DNA of 64,000 bases from Donghicola mangrovi (GCF_013377535.1 NZ_JABCJE010000003.1:467935-531934), one strand, 5' to 3'. Positions 1 to 9,462 are shown, counted from the first letter of the stretch. A program made the numbers and translations. Notes: generated from the letters alone by a model not told the origin.

Positions 1-354
1 ATCGCGTCCGACGTGGCGGGGTACTTCGTGGGCAAAGCCATCGGCGGCCCGAAATTCTGGCCGCGCCTGTCGCCCAAAAAGACTTGGTCCGGCACCGCAG
101 GTGGCTGGATCGCGGCTGGCGGGGTGGGGGCCCTGTTTGCGGCAACCACCGGCGCAGGACCGATCCTGATTCCCGTCAGCGCGATGATGGCCTTTGCCGC
201 GCAAATGGGCGACATCGGTGAAAGCTGGCTGAAACGCCGCGCAGGGGTCAAGGACAGCTCGAACCTCATTCCCGGACATGGCGGCTTCATGGACCGGTTC
301 GACGGGCTGGTCGGCGCTTGCATGATCGCGCTTTTCGTTGTGGGGGCCCTTTGA
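1..354 (+). CDS. cdsA: phosphatidate cytidylyltransferase, C-terminal part (5' end outside window)
   Basis: The frame is open from base 1, so the gene begins upstream. CdsA makes CDP-diacylglycerol from phosphatidate and CTP in the inner membrane, the precursor of all phospholipids. The visible 117 residues include a hydrophobic stretch and the C-terminal family signature: a KR pair, KDSSNLIPGHGG and then a DRFDG block, which carries the metal- and substrate-binding acidic residues. The stop TGA overlaps the TTG start of dxr, so the two genes are translationally linked. The cdsA-dxr-rseP-bamA order is the usual proteobacterial one. Confidence 0.93.
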   Translation: MASDVAGYFVGKAIGGPKFWPRLSPKKTWSGTAGGWIAAGGVGALFAATTGAGPILIPVSAMMAFAAQMGDIGESWLKRRAGVKDSSNLIPGHGGFMDRFDGLVGACMIALFVVGAL

Positions 355-1520
355 AACGCATAAGTATTTTCGGCGCAACCGGGTCCATCGGGCAAAGCAC
401 GCTGGACCTGATTGGTCGCCGCATGGGCGACTTTCAGGTCGTTGTTCTGACGGGCGGCGCGAATATCGCCCAACTGGCCGGTGACGCGCTGAAGTTCCGG
501 CCCGAGCTGGTCGTCACCGCATACCCCGAGAAACTGGATGATCTGCGCGCCGCGCTCGATGGCTCTGGCATCGAATGCGCCGCAGGTCAGGACGCCTTGG
601 TCGAGGCTGCAAACCGTCCCGCCGACTGGATCATGTCGGCGATTGTGGGGGTGGCGGGGCTGGCGCCGGGGCTCAAGGCATTGGAGCAGGGCACGACCCT
701 TGCGCTGGCGAACAAGGAATCGCTGGTGACGGCGGGCCCCTTGCTGCTGGAAACCGCGCGCAAATTCGGCGCGACGATCCTGCCCGTGGACAGCGAGCAT
801 TCGGCGATCTTCCAAGGCTTGGTGGGCGAGGATATGGCTGCCGTCGAGCGGATCATCATCACGGCATCCGGCGGTGCCTTCCGCGACTGGCCCATTGAGG
901 ATCTGCCCAAAGCCACCTGCGCGCAGGCGTCGACTCACCCGAACTGGGACATGGGGCAGCGGATCACCATCGACTCGGCCTCTATGTTCAACAAGGCGCT
1001 CGAAGTCATAGAAACCAAAGAGTTTTTTGGCTGCAAGCCCGAGATGATCGAGGTTCTGGTCCACCCCGAATCCCTGATCCACGCGCTGGTTGGTTTCAAC
1101 GACGGCGCGCTGATGGCCCATGTGGGCGCGCCCGATATGCGCCACGCCATCGGCTATGCCCTGAACTGGCCGGACCGTGCCCATCTGCCGGTCGAACGGC
1201 TGGACTTGGCCGCGATTGGCCGCATGACATTCCGCGCGCCCGATGACGTGCGCTACCCGGCGCTGCGCCTTGCGCGCGAGGTGATGGAAACCGGCGGCCT
1301 GTCCGGCGCGGTCCTGAACGGGGCCAAGGAGAGGGCGCTCGATCACTTCATCGCGGGGCGCATCCGGTTCACCGATATGGCCGATCTGGTGGCCGGTGCC
1401 TTGGATCAATTATCGCGGCGCAACACGCTTCATTTACCAGTAACCCTTGATAACGTCGCTCAACTGGACCATTTGGCCCGTAAGGCGGCGGATCAGATCG
1501 CCATGGATTTGGTAACGTAA
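351..1520 (+). CDS. dxr: 1-deoxy-D-xylulose 5-phosphate reductoisomerase
   Basis: This enzyme performs the first committed step of the MEP isoprenoid pathway, turning DXP into MEP with NADPH. The protein begins with the Rossmann motif ISIFGATGSIGQSTLDLI and contains ALANKESLVTAG and LPVDSEHSAIFQ, the conserved metal- and substrate-binding blocks. I chose the TTG at 351, which overlaps the cdsA stop and gives the normal KRISIFGATG N-terminus (389 residues). The upstream ATG at 318 would add 11 unlikely residues that read through cdsA. The gene lies directly ahead of rseP, nine bases apart. Confidence 0.96.
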   Translation: MKRISIFGATGSIGQSTLDLIGRRMGDFQVVVLTGGANIAQLAGDALKFRPELVVTAYPEKLDDLRAALDGSGIECAAGQDALVEAANRPADWIMSAIVGVAGLAPGLKALEQGTTLALANKESLVTAGPLLLETARKFGATILPVDSEHSAIFQGLVGEDMAAVERIIITASGGAFRDWPIEDLPKATCAQASTHPNWDMGQRITIDSASMFNKALEVIETKEFFGCKPEMIEVLVHPESLIHALVGFNDGALMAHVGAPDMRHAIGYALNWPDRAHLPVERLDLAAIGRMTFRAPDDVRYPALRLAREVMETGGLSGAVLNGAKERALDHFIAGRIRFTDMADLVAGALDQLSRRNTLHLPVTLDNVAQLDHLARKAADQIAMDLVT

Positions 1521-1529
1521 GAGGCAGTT

Positions 1530-2861
1530 TTGGATATTCTCGCTCTGGCACCCGATCTGGGTGGTCTGTTGTACACCATCGCATCGTTTGTTGTCGCACT
1601 GATCATCATCGTCGCGGTCCACGAATACGGCCACTACATCGTCGGCCGTTGGGGCGGGATCAAAGCCGAAGTGTTCTCTTTGGGGTTCGGTCCGGTGCTG
1701 TTTTCGCGCGTCGACAAACGTGGCACCCGCTGGCAGATCGCGGCGCTTCCCCTTGGTGGCTATGTGAAATTCCTGGGTGATAGCGACGCGGCCAGCGGCA
1801 AGGACGCTGCGGCCATCGGCCAGCTATCGGAAAACGACCGTCGGCACACCATGCACGGGGCCCCTTTGTGGGCGCGGGCGGCGACTGTGGCGGCGGGGCC
1901 GATCTTTAACTTCATCCTGACTATCGTGATTTTCACCGGCGTGATCCTGTGGGAAGGGCAGACCAAAGAGCCCCTGACCATCGGCCATATTCAGGACCTG
2001 CCCGCGACGATCACCCTGCAATCGGGTGACCAGATCGTGTCCGTCGGCGGGATCACCATGCCCGAGGATGGGCTGAACACCATCCGCGCGCAAATCCCCG
2101 TTCAGGCGGATCTGGAGTACGAGGTTCTGCGCGATGGTCAGACCGTGACCGCCGTTGGCCCGCACCCCTATTTGCCCTTGGTTGAGCAGGTCTCGCCGCG
2201 CTCTGCTGCTTATGAGGCTGGCATTCGCCCCGGTGACGTGATCACCGCGGCCGATGGCGTGCCGATGTACGCCTTTAGCCAGCTGATCGACGTGGTCAAA
2301 TCGGCCGAGGGCAACCCGATCAGCCTGTCGGTCTGGCGCGATGGTCAGGACCTGACCATCGATCTGTCCGCCAAGCGCGTGGATGAACCCAGCGCCGAGG
2401 GCGGCTTCCAGACCGTCTGGCGCATTGGTGTTGTGGGCGGTCTGTTCTTTGACGCGGCCAAGGAACCCGTTGGCGTTCTTCAGGCGATCGGGGCAGGGGC
2501 CGCGCAGCTGTGGTTCCTGATCGAAGGCTCCGTGTCGGGCCTGTGGCACATGATCACCGGCGCGATCAGCACCTGCAACATGTCCGGCCCCGTCGGCATC
2601 GCCGAGGTGTCTGGCGCGATGGCCTCGCAGGGGGCGCAGAACTTTATCTGGTTCATCGGCTCGCTGTCGGCGGCTGTGGGTCTGCTGAACCTGTTCCCCG
2701 TGCCGGTGCTGGACGGCGGCCATCTGGTGTTCTTTGCCTACGAGGCTGTGGCTGGCAAACCCCCGAGCGACAAGGTCCTGCGCGCCCTGATGGCGGGAGG
2801 TCTCGCCTTGATACTGTCGCTGATGGTGTTTGCGCTGGGGAACGACCTGTTCTGCCCGTGA
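1530..2861 (+). CDS. rseP: RIP metalloprotease RseP (site-2 protease)
   Basis: This inner-membrane zinc protease cleaves transmembrane substrates such as anti-sigma factors and remnant signal peptides. The zinc motif HEYGH is at residues 31-35, and the third ligand lies in LDGGH near residue 395, both within hydrophobic segments. Two PDZ-like regions lie between them, the clearer one around SPRSAAYEAGIRPGDVI. The length of 443 residues is typical. The start is TTG at 1530, in keeping with the TTG start of dxr just upstream. A strong hairpin and T run follow the stop, so the first transcription unit probably ends here. Confidence 0.95.
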   Translation: MDILALAPDLGGLLYTIASFVVALIIIVAVHEYGHYIVGRWGGIKAEVFSLGFGPVLFSRVDKRGTRWQIAALPLGGYVKFLGDSDAASGKDAAAIGQLSENDRRHTMHGAPLWARAATVAAGPIFNFILTIVIFTGVILWEGQTKEPLTIGHIQDLPATITLQSGDQIVSVGGITMPEDGLNTIRAQIPVQADLEYEVLRDGQTVTAVGPHPYLPLVEQVSPRSAAYEAGIRPGDVITAADGVPMYAFSQLIDVVKSAEGNPISLSVWRDGQDLTIDLSAKRVDEPSAEGGFQTVWRIGVVGGLFFDAAKEPVGVLQAIGAGAAQLWFLIEGSVSGLWHMITGAISTCNMSGPVGIAEVSGAMASQGAQNFIWFIGSLSAAVGLLNLFPVPVLDGGHLVFFAYEAVAGKPPSDKVLRALMAGGLALILSLMVFALGNDLFCP

Positions 2862-2894
2862 TTGCCCAAATTCTGACGTAATCCAATCTTACAA

Positions 2895-2930
2895 GAAGCC
2901 TCATTCGAACTGTATCGAGTGAGGCTTTTT
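2895..2930 (+). terminator. Rho-independent terminator after rseP
   Basis: A near-perfect 12-base-pair inverted repeat (AGCCTCATTCGA with TCGAGTGAGGCT, one G-U pair) has a six-base loop and is followed at once by five T residues. It separates the cdsA-dxr-rseP unit from the bamA unit. Confidence 0.85.
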
Positions 2931-2932
2931 CC

Positions 2933-3064
2933 ATGACCACCCTGACCCAAGGCTATCGCAGCCTTTCCTTTCTGCTGGGAATCAACTGGGACCGTGTCCT
3001 GTTCCCCTTGGGTGTGCTGTGCGGGCTGGCATTCGGCATCGTCATCAGCAGCTATCTTGTCTAA
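2933..3064 (+). CDS. 43-residue single-pass membrane protein (tentative)
   Basis: A short ATG frame encodes a 43-residue protein with a polar N-terminus, then a hydrophobic C-terminal half (about residues 22-43) that could cross the membrane once. No family is recognised. It begins two bases after the T tract of the rseP terminator, so it has almost no room for its own ribosome binding site. It would need terminator read-through or leaderless initiation. I keep it because it fills the gap, its composition looks like a real small membrane protein, and no other frame there is sensible. It could be chance. Confidence 0.4.
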   Translation: MTTLTQGYRSLSFLLGINWDRVLFPLGVLCGLAFGIVISSYLV

Positions 3065-3100
3065 ACCGGCGACAAAGACGCCACATGCTGCGGTTGGTTT

Positions 3101-3129
3101 TTGACAACGGGCCCATATCCCGATAGTCA
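3101..3129 (+). promoter_or_regulatory. candidate promoter for bamA
   Basis: A perfect TTGACA hexamer is followed after 17 bases by TAGTCA, a weak -10. It lies about 40 bases upstream of the bamA start and downstream of a terminator, where a promoter is expected. Confidence 0.45.
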
Positions 3130-3165
3130 CACAACCAATTGAGATGATTTGACGGGGTCACTGCC

Positions 3166-5490
3166 ATGACCGAATTTCCTCGCCGTAAGGCAGGCGGTTT
3201 TGCCAAAGCTGCGGGCCTGATGGCCAGCGTTGCTGTTTTTTCTACTTTTACCAGTGTTGTTACCGCGCCCACGGCCGCCATGGCCCAAAGCTTTGCGTTC
3301 AATTCTGTCCAGATCGACGGAAACCAGCGCATCGAGGATGCAACTATCCTGTCCTATATGGGCATCGCCAAGGGACAGACCGTCTCGGCAGGCGAGGTGA
3401 ACGCGGGTTTCCGCCGCCTCGAGGATAGTGGACTGTTCGAAAGCGTCGAAGTGGAGCCTCAGGGCAGCACTCTGGTGATCCGCGTGGTGGAATATCCCAC
3501 CGTCAACCGCATCTCGTTCGAGGGCAACCGCCGTCTGGACGATGACGCGTTGGCCGCGATCGTTGAAACGCAGGAACGCCGCGTTCTGGACCCCTCGCAG
3601 GTCGAGCGTGACGCTGCCAAGATCGCCGAAGCCTACAGCCAGCAGGGCCGTATCGCCGCTCGCATCCAGCCCCGCATCATCAAGCGGACCGACAACCGCG
3701 TCGATCTGGTTTACGAAATCTTCGAAGGTGACGTGACCGAGGTCGAGCGTATCAGCTTTGTCGGAAACAAGGCGTTCTCGGACCGTCGTCTGCGCGGCGT
3801 TCTGGAAACCAAACAGGCCGGCCTACTGCGCCGCCTGATCCGCCGCGACACCTATATTCAGGACCGCGTTGCGTTTGACCGTCAGGTTCTGGCGGACTTC
3901 TACGCGGCCCGTGGTTACGTTGACTTCCGCGTCACCGGCGTCACCCCCGAGCTGACCCGCGAGCGTAACGGCGTGTTCATGGTCTTCAATGTCGAAGAGG
4001 GCCAGCAGTTCCACGTGGGCAAAGTTTCGGTGTCGTCCGAGCTGTCGAATGTGGACGCCGACGCCTTTGCCAAGGCGCTGAAGATCAAATCCGGTGACGT
4101 TTATTCGCCCACGCTGGTCGAGAACTCGATCTCCCGTCTGGAGCGTCTGACCGTTCAGGAACAGCTGCAGTTCGTCCGTATCGAGCCGCGCATCACCCGC
4201 AACGACCGTGACCTGACGCTGGACGTGGAGTTTGTTCTGTCCCGCGGCGAGCGCGTGTTTGTCGAGCGTATCGACATCGAAGGCAACACCACCACTCTGG
4301 ACCGCGTCATCCGCCGCGAATTCACCGTGGTCGAGGGCGACCCCTTCAACCCGCGCGAAGTCCGTCAGGCCGCCGAGCGTATCCGCGCTCTGGGCTTCTT
4401 CAAGGATGCGAACGTCAACGCCCGCGAGGGCACCAGCCGCGATCAGGTGATCGTGGACGTGGACGTGACCGAACAGCCCACTGGCTCGATCAGCTTTGGC
4501 GCGAACTACTCGACCTCGGATGGCGTGGGTCTGGTCGGCTCGTTCAGCGAGCGGAACTTCTTGGGTCGTGGTCAGGCGCTGAGCGTGTCGCTGGGTAACT
4601 CCAGTAACAATTTTACCGCCGGTATCAACTTTGTTGAGCCTGCATTCCTAGACCGCGATCTGGCGTTTGGTCTGAACCTGACCTACACCAACAACACGGC
4701 CAGCTATGCGGATTACTCCAGCAACATCGGTGTATTCGAACCCTCACTGACCTTCCCCGTCAGCGAAAACGGCTCTCTTCAGGTTCGCCTGAAGGGTGAA
4801 TATGCCGAGATGTATGATGTGGCCGACGATGCCAGCGTCATCACCAAGAACGAGGCTGACGAACCCGCGCTGCAAGCTGGCGGTCTGGGCTATACCTACA
4901 GCTTCGATACCCGCAAAACCGGTCTGAACCCCAACGCAGGCGTGTACCTGTCGTTCGGTCAGGACTTCATGGCAGGCAAGGACGTCCAGTACGTCGAGAC
5001 CAAGCTCCGCGCTCAGGCCACCACCAAGGTCCTGAACGAAGAGGTTGATCTGCGCGCCACCTTCGAAGCGTCGAACATCGCCTTTGCCCAAGGGTCGAGC
5101 CGTGCGATCAACCGTTACTACCTTGGCAGCCGCTACATGCGCGGTTTCGAGGGAGGCGGCATCGGTCCCCGTGACACGACCGAGGATGCGGCACTGGGCG
5201 GTAACAACTTTGCCGTGGCCCGTTTCGAGGCGGAATTCCCCATCGGCCTGCCCGAGGAATACGGCGTCTCCGGCGGTGTGTTCTATGACATCGGCTCGCT
5301 CTGGGGTCTGGACGAAACCTATGGCGCCAACGTCAAGTACGACGACTTCAGCCTGCGTCAGGTTGTTGGTGTATCGGTCTTCTGGGATACGCCCATCGGT
5401 CCGCTGCGCTTCAACTGGTCCGAGCCGGTCGAGCGCCGCGCTCAGGACAAGCCGCGCACCTTCGAATTCACCGTTTCGGCTGAATTCTAA
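3166..5490 (+). CDS. bamA: outer membrane protein assembly factor BamA
   Basis: BamA is the central subunit of the BAM complex that inserts beta-barrel proteins into the outer membrane. The 774-residue protein starts with a basic, hydrophobic signal peptide ending near AMAQ. About five POTRA repeats follow (each with a pattern like FEGNRRLDDDAL or IEGNTTTLDRVI) to about residue 430. A C-terminal 16-strand barrel contains the conserved YYLGSRYMRGFEGGGIGPRD region and ends in an aromatic residue (SAEF), the BAM recognition signal. It follows rseP, as in most proteobacteria, and its stop overlaps the ATG of the periplasmic chaperone gene. Confidence 0.97.
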   Translation: MTEFPRRKAGGFAKAAGLMASVAVFSTFTSVVTAPTAAMAQSFAFNSVQIDGNQRIEDATILSYMGIAKGQTVSAGEVNAGFRRLEDSGLFESVEVEPQGSTLVIRVVEYPTVNRISFEGNRRLDDDALAAIVETQERRVLDPSQVERDAAKIAEAYSQQGRIAARIQPRIIKRTDNRVDLVYEIFEGDVTEVERISFVGNKAFSDRRLRGVLETKQAGLLRRLIRRDTYIQDRVAFDRQVLADFYAARGYVDFRVTGVTPELTRERNGVFMVFNVEEGQQFHVGKVSVSSELSNVDADAFAKALKIKSGDVYSPTLVENSISRLERLTVQEQLQFVRIEPRITRNDRDLTLDVEFVLSRGERVFVERIDIEGNTTTLDRVIRREFTVVEGDPFNPREVRQAAERIRALGFFKDANVNAREGTSRDQVIVDVDVTEQPTGSISFGANYSTSDGVGLVGSFSERNFLGRGQALSVSLGNSSNNFTAGINFVEPAFLDRDLAFGLNLTYTNNTASYADYSSNIGVFEPSLTFPVSENGSLQVRLKGEYAEMYDVADDASVITKNEADEPALQAGGLGYTYSFDTRKTGLNPNAGVYLSFGQDFMAGKDVQYVETKLRAQATTKVLNEEVDLRATFEASNIAFAQGSSRAINRYYLGSRYMRGFEGGGIGPRDTTEDAALGGNNFAVARFEAEFPIGLPEEYGVSGGVFYDIGSLWGLDETYGANVKYDDFSLRQVVGVSVFWDTPIGPLRFNWSEPVERRAQDKPRTFEFTVSAEF

Positions 5491-6068
5491 TGCGTCGGGG
5501 GATTGCTGCACTGGCCATGGCTGTGTGTGCATGGTCCCCCGTTTCCGCCCAAACCACGCTTGATTTCGGTCAGGGGCAGCCTGTTCAGGTTGCCCCGAGT
5601 GCCGTTCTGGTGATCGACTTCGAACGCGCCTTCCGCGAGAGCCTGTTCGGCCAGCGCGCCGCCGCCGAGATCGAGAAAACCCGCCAGCAAATCGCTGCCG
5701 AGAATAACAACTTCACCGAAGAGCTGGATGCCGAAGAGGCTGAATTGACCCAGTTGCGGGACACCATCCCGCTGGACCAGTTCCGCGCCCGCGCCGATGC
5801 CTTTGATGAAAAGGTCCAGACCATCCGCCGCGAACAGGATACCAAGGCCCGCAATTTCGCCCGCCTGACCGAGACCGCGAATGCCCGTTTTCTGGAACTT
5901 GCGCGCCCGATCCTGACAGAGATTCTGGTCCGTCACGACGCCACATTGCTGGACGATCGCCGCAATTACTTCATCGTGCTGGATCAAGCAGATGTAACAG
6001 ATGAGGCGATCGCTGAAATAAACGCCCGTATTGGCACGGGCGAAACGGCAGAAACCGGCCAGCAATAA
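5490..6068 (+). CDS. OmpH/Skp family periplasmic chaperone
   Basis: The 192-residue protein has a signal peptide (cleavage near VSA-QTT), then [17 protein letters not shown], the typical start of the OmpH fold. A long, charged helical segment follows (about residues 50-130) that matches the coiled-coil tentacles of Skp. Skp-type chaperones hold unfolded outer-membrane proteins in the periplasm before BAM inserts them. The ATG overlaps the last base of the bamA stop codon, a tight coupling that fits the shared job. Sequence identity in this family is low, so the call rests on domain pattern and place. Confidence 0.87.
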   Translation: MRRGIAALAMAVCAWSPVSAQTTLDFGQGQPVQVAPSAVLVIDFERAFRESLFGQRAAAEIEKTRQQIAAENNNFTEELDAEEAELTQLRDTIPLDQFRARADAFDEKVQTIRREQDTKARNFARLTETANARFLELARPILTEILVRHDATLLDDRRNYFIVLDQADVTDEAIAEINARIGTGETAETGQQ

Positions 6069-6157
6069 ACGGTCAGGGGGTAGGGGCGCGCCAACGGCTT
6101 GCCCGACCTGAGGCAACTTGGTACTCAGCCTTCAAAATGACATCAGAAGGTACAGCC

Positions 6158-6628
6158 ATGACTGAGCCCCGCACCGAAGCCAATATCGACCTTATCCAGC
6201 GCCTGCTGCCCCACCGCTATCCGTTCCTGCTGGTGGACAAAGTCATCGAGATCAACGGCATCCAGTCGGCCAAGGGCATCAAGTGCGTCACCATGAACGA
6301 GCCGCACTTTCAGGGGCACTTCCCCGGCAACCCGATCATGCCCGGCGTCACCATCATCGAGGCGATGGCCCAGACCACCGCTGTGATGGTCGGCACCAGC
6401 CTGAACCTCGAAGATAAGAACATGCAGATCTACTTCATGGCGATCGACAACTGTAAATTCCGCCGCATGGTTCGCCCCGGTGACGTTCTGGAAATGAACG
6501 TGGAACTGGTTCGCGGCAAGCCCGGCGGCAAGGTCTGGAAGTTCAAAGGTCAGGCGATGGTCGATGGCGAACTGGCGGCCGAGGCCGACTTTACCGCCAT
6601 GATGGACATGCCCAAGGACGCGGCATGA
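6158..6628 (+). CDS. fabZ: 3-hydroxyacyl-[acyl-carrier-protein] dehydratase FabZ
   Basis: FabZ dehydrates 3-hydroxyacyl-ACP in fatty acid synthesis and competes with LpxA for 3-hydroxymyristoyl-ACP. The hotdog-fold motifs are clear: [14 protein letters not shown] near the N-terminus, the catalytic histidine in [14 protein letters not shown], and the glutamate in TIIEAMAQ. I chose ATG 6158 (156 residues) because AGAAGG lies about nine bases upstream. An in-frame ATG at 6137 would add seven residues. The stop overlaps the lpxA ATG. The lpxD gene, often found just before fabZ in other proteobacteria, is not here. Confidence 0.95.
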   Translation: MTEPRTEANIDLIQRLLPHRYPFLLVDKVIEINGIQSAKGIKCVTMNEPHFQGHFPGNPIMPGVTIIEAMAQTTAVMVGTSLNLEDKNMQIYFMAIDNCKFRRMVRPGDVLEMNVELVRGKPGGKVWKFKGQAMVDGELAAEADFTAMMDMPKDAA

Positions 6629-7422
6629 GCATCGATCCCACAGCACAGGTCCATGCCTCTTCGATCATCGAGGATGGCGCGGTCATCGGCGCGGATTGTG
6701 TGATCGGCCCGTTCTGCGTGGTCGGTCCCAAGGTCAAACTGGGGCAGGGCGTAGTCCTGAAATCCCACGTGGTTCTGGCCGGCGACACTGAGATCGGCGA
6801 CGAGACCGTGATCTTTCCCTTCGCCAGCATCGGCGAAGTGCCTCAGGACCTGAAGTTCAAGGGCGAAGACACCAAGCTGATCGTGGGCGAACGCAACCGC
6901 ATCCGCGAGGGCTGCACAATGAACCCCGGCACCGAGGGTGGCGGCGGCCTGACCAAAGTGGGCGACGACTGTCTGTTCATGACCGGCGCCCATGTGGGTC
7001 ATGACGCGATCGTGGGCAACCGCGTGATCATGGCGAACCAGGCTGCCTTGGCCGGTCACTGCCACGTTGAGGATGACGTGATCATCGGCGGGCTGTCGGG
7101 CATCCACCAGTGGGTCCGTCTGGGCCGCGGCGCGATCATCGGCGCGGTCACTATGGTGACCAACGACGTGCTGCCCCACGGTCTGGTGCAGGGCCCGCGC
7201 GGTCAGCTGGACGGTCTGAACCTGGTCGGCCTGAAACGCAAGGGCGTCGCCCGCGAGGACATCACCGCGCTGCGCGCTGCGTTCCAGACGCTGGCTCAGG
7301 GCGAGGGCACCTTCCACGAGCGCGCCAAACGCATCACCGAGGACAGCGACAGCGAATATGTGCGCTACATGGCGGACTTTATTCTGGGCGCTTCGGACCG
7401 GTCGTTCCTGACGCCGAAATGA
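6625..7422 (+). CDS. lpxA: acyl-ACP--UDP-N-acetylglucosamine O-acyltransferase
   Basis: LpxA catalyses the first step of lipid A synthesis, moving a 3-hydroxyacyl chain to UDP-GlcNAc. The N-terminal two thirds is a left-handed beta-helix of hexapeptide repeats ([21 protein letters not shown] and similar), with the catalytic histidine in [12 protein letters not shown]. The C-terminal helical part begins around [12 protein letters not shown]. The length of 265 residues is typical. The ATG overlaps the fabZ TGA, and the gene's own stop overlaps the lpxI start. Confidence 0.96.
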   Translation: MSIDPTAQVHASSIIEDGAVIGADCVIGPFCVVGPKVKLGQGVVLKSHVVLAGDTEIGDETVIFPFASIGEVPQDLKFKGEDTKLIVGERNRIREGCTMNPGTEGGGGLTKVGDDCLFMTGAHVGHDAIVGNRVIMANQAALAGHCHVEDDVIIGGLSGIHQWVRLGRGAIIGAVTMVTNDVLPHGLVQGPRGQLDGLNLVGLKRKGVAREDITALRAAFQTLAQGEGTFHERAKRITEDSDSEYVRYMADFILGASDRSFLTPK

Positions 7423-8234
7423 GCGCGCGTCTTGGCATATTGGCGGGGGGCGGTGCGCTGCCTCCTGCGATCCTGCGGGCGCATCCTGACGCCTATGTGC
7501 TGACCTTTGCAGGGGTGCAGCACCTGATGGGGCCAGACGCCCCTGTGTTTCCCATTGACCGGATTGGCGCGATCTATGCGGCGCTGCGGGATGCTGGCGT
7601 GACCGAGGTGGTCTTTGCCGGTGGCCTGTCGCGGCCTGCCTTGGACCCTGCGCAATTCGACGATGACATGCGGGCCTTGGCGCCCCATCTGCTGGCCGCC
7701 ATGCAGCAAGGGGACGACGCCGTGCTGCGGCTGGTCGTCCAGACCTTCGAAGGGCAGGGCTTTGCCGTGCGCGGCGCCCACGAGGTGCTGCCCGCGCTGA
7801 CGTCGACGGCGGGGTTGTTGGCGGGGCCCGCGCCCTCGGACGCGGATATGGCGGATGCAGCGCGAGGCTTTGATATTCTGGCTTATACGGCGGCCTTGGA
7901 CATCGGGCAGGGCTGTGTGGTGGCGCGGGGCCTGTGCCTCGGGTTCGAGACATTGCAGGGCACCGACGCGATGCTGCGGTTTGTGGCCGAAACCCCTGAC
8001 AAGCTTCGCCACGTGGCCAAGGGAGGCGTGCTGGTCAAGACCCCCAAGCAGGGGCAGGACTTGCGCGTTGATATGCCAGCCGTGGGGCCTGACACCCTGC
8101 GCGCTGCGGCCAAGGCGGGCCTGAACGGCATCGTCATCACTGCGGGCAACGTGGTGGTGCTGGACCGTCCCCAGATTGCCCAAGTGGCCGAGGAAACGGG
8201 CGTCTTCCTCTGGGCAGCGGAGCCCCGTTCATGA
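7419..8234 (+). CDS. lpxI: UDP-2,3-diacylglucosamine diphosphatase LpxI (DUF1009)
   Basis: LpxI hydrolyses UDP-2,3-diacylglucosamine to lipid X, the step served by LpxH in enterobacteria. The 271-residue protein starts with LGILAGGGALPP, the usual N-terminal block. Later it has GCVVARGLCLGFETLQGTDAML and KTPKQGQDLRVDMPAVGPDT, a block shared by DUF1009/LpxI proteins. The start ATG overlaps the lpxA stop; the frame is open further upstream, but that part only shadows lpxA. The position between lpxA and lpxB matches the pathway order of alphaproteobacteria that use LpxI. Confidence 0.94.
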   Translation: MSARLGILAGGGALPPAILRAHPDAYVLTFAGVQHLMGPDAPVFPIDRIGAIYAALRDAGVTEVVFAGGLSRPALDPAQFDDDMRALAPHLLAAMQQGDDAVLRLVVQTFEGQGFAVRGAHEVLPALTSTAGLLAGPAPSDADMADAARGFDILAYTAALDIGQGCVVARGLCLGFETLQGTDAMLRFVAETPDKLRHVAKGGVLVKTPKQGQDLRVDMPAVGPDTLRAAAKAGLNGIVITAGNVVVLDRPQIAQVAEETGVFLWAAEPRS

Positions 8235-9388
8235 AGGTCTATGTGATTGCGGGCGAACCTTCGGGCGATGCCCTTGGCGGGGCGCTGATGCAGGGGCTGA
8301 ACACCCTGCAACCCGGCATCCAGTATGCGGGCGTCGGTGGCCCCTTGATGCAGGCGCAGGGCCTGACCAGCCAGTTCCCGATGGAGGAACTGAGCCTCAT
8401 GGGCATCGCCGAGATCCTGCCGAAATATTTCCACCTCAAGCGCCGCATCCGCGAATGCGCCGAGGCCGTGATCGCCCTAAAGCCCGATGTGATGATCACC
8501 ATCGACGCGCCGGATTTCTGTCTGCGCGTGGCCAAGCTGGTGAAATCCAAGGCCCCGCATATCCGCACCGTTCACTATGTCGCCCCCAGCGTTTGGGCTT
8601 GGCGCCCCAAGCGGGCGGTGAAGATGGCGAAATGCATCGATCAGGTGCTGGCCCTGTTGCCGTTCGAGCCACCCTATATGGAAGCGGCGGGGATGGAATG
8701 CGACTTTGTCGGCCACCCCATCGCCACTCAGGAACAGGCGACGGACGCCGAGGCGGATCGTTTCCGTCTGCACTATGGCATCGGCGAGCAGCCCTTGCTG
8801 CTGGTGCTGCCCGGATCGCGCCGGTCCGAGGTGACGCGTCTGTCGCCGGTGTTCCAGCAGGCCCTCGCGCAAGTGCTGGAGGCCGAGCCTGATCTGCAAA
8901 TCGTTCTGCCCGCCGCGCCTGCGGTCGCTGGGATGATCGAAGCGGGGCTGGCGGACTGGCCGAAGCGCACCATCGTTCTGGACCCCCGCGAATTGGGCGA
9001 ACAGGCCGACCGCATCAAAAAGGCCGCGTTCCGTGCGGCGGATGTGGCGCTGGCTGCCTCGGGGACGGTGTCCTTGGAGCTGGCGGCGGCCCGGACCCCG
9101 ATGGTCATCGCCTATGACATGAGCTGGCTGAGCCGCAAGATCATCTCGGCCATGCTGCGGATCGATACGGTGACGCTGGTGTCGCTGGTGTCGGACACCC
9201 GCGTGATCCCCGAACTAATCGGGGACCAGTGCAAACCCGAACTGATCGCCCCCTACATCGCCGAAGTTCTGAACCACCCGTCCGAGCAGTTGGCCGCAAT
9301 GTCCACCACCATGCAGCGCCTTGGCGAAGGCGGCGAGGCGCCGGGTCTGCGAGCCGCACGGGCGGTGCTGCGCGGATTGGGGAAATAG
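8231..9388 (+). CDS. lpxB: lipid-A-disaccharide synthase
   Basis: LpxB, a family GT19 glycosyltransferase, joins lipid X with UDP-2,3-diacylglucosamine to make the lipid A disaccharide at the inner membrane. The 385-residue protein opens with YVIAGEPSGDALGGALMQGL, the signature of the family, and has HYVAPSVWAWRPKR and LLVLPGSRRSEV, the latter being part of the nucleotide-sugar site. The ATG overlaps the lpxI TGA, so fabZ-lpxA-lpxI-lpxB is read as a chain of overlapping frames. A weak hairpin follows. Confidence 0.96.
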   Translation: MKVYVIAGEPSGDALGGALMQGLNTLQPGIQYAGVGGPLMQAQGLTSQFPMEELSLMGIAEILPKYFHLKRRIRECAEAVIALKPDVMITIDAPDFCLRVAKLVKSKAPHIRTVHYVAPSVWAWRPKRAVKMAKCIDQVLALLPFEPPYMEAAGMECDFVGHPIATQEQATDAEADRFRLHYGIGEQPLLLVLPGSRRSEVTRLSPVFQQALAQVLEAEPDLQIVLPAAPAVAGMIEAGLADWPKRTIVLDPRELGEQADRIKKAAFRAADVALAASGTVSLELAAARTPMVIAYDMSWLSRKIISAMLRIDTVTLVSLVSDTRVIPELIGDQCKPELIAPYIAEVLNHPSEQLAAMSTTMQRLGEGGEAPGLRAARAVLRGLGK

Positions 9389-9394
9389 CCGGAC

Positions 9395-9420
9395 GGGCCC
9401 TTGGAAACAGGGGCCCATTT
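9395..9420 (+). terminator. weak hairpin terminator after lpxB
   Basis: GGGCCC, ten bases, GGGCCC, then ATTT. The stem is short and the T tract poor. It sits seven bases after the lpxB stop and could end the lipid A operon. Confidence 0.4.
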
Positions 9421-9462
9421 GCGTGGGACCACGCCGGAAATTCACACTGTCAGGAAAGATGT

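Noticed and set aside
1824..2723. Minus-strand open frame of 299 codons
   Set aside because: It is antisense to rseP and has low-complexity composition.
6550..7953. Minus-strand open frame of 467 codons
   Set aside because: It is antisense to lpxA and lpxI, with an arginine- and proline-rich content typical of shadow frames.
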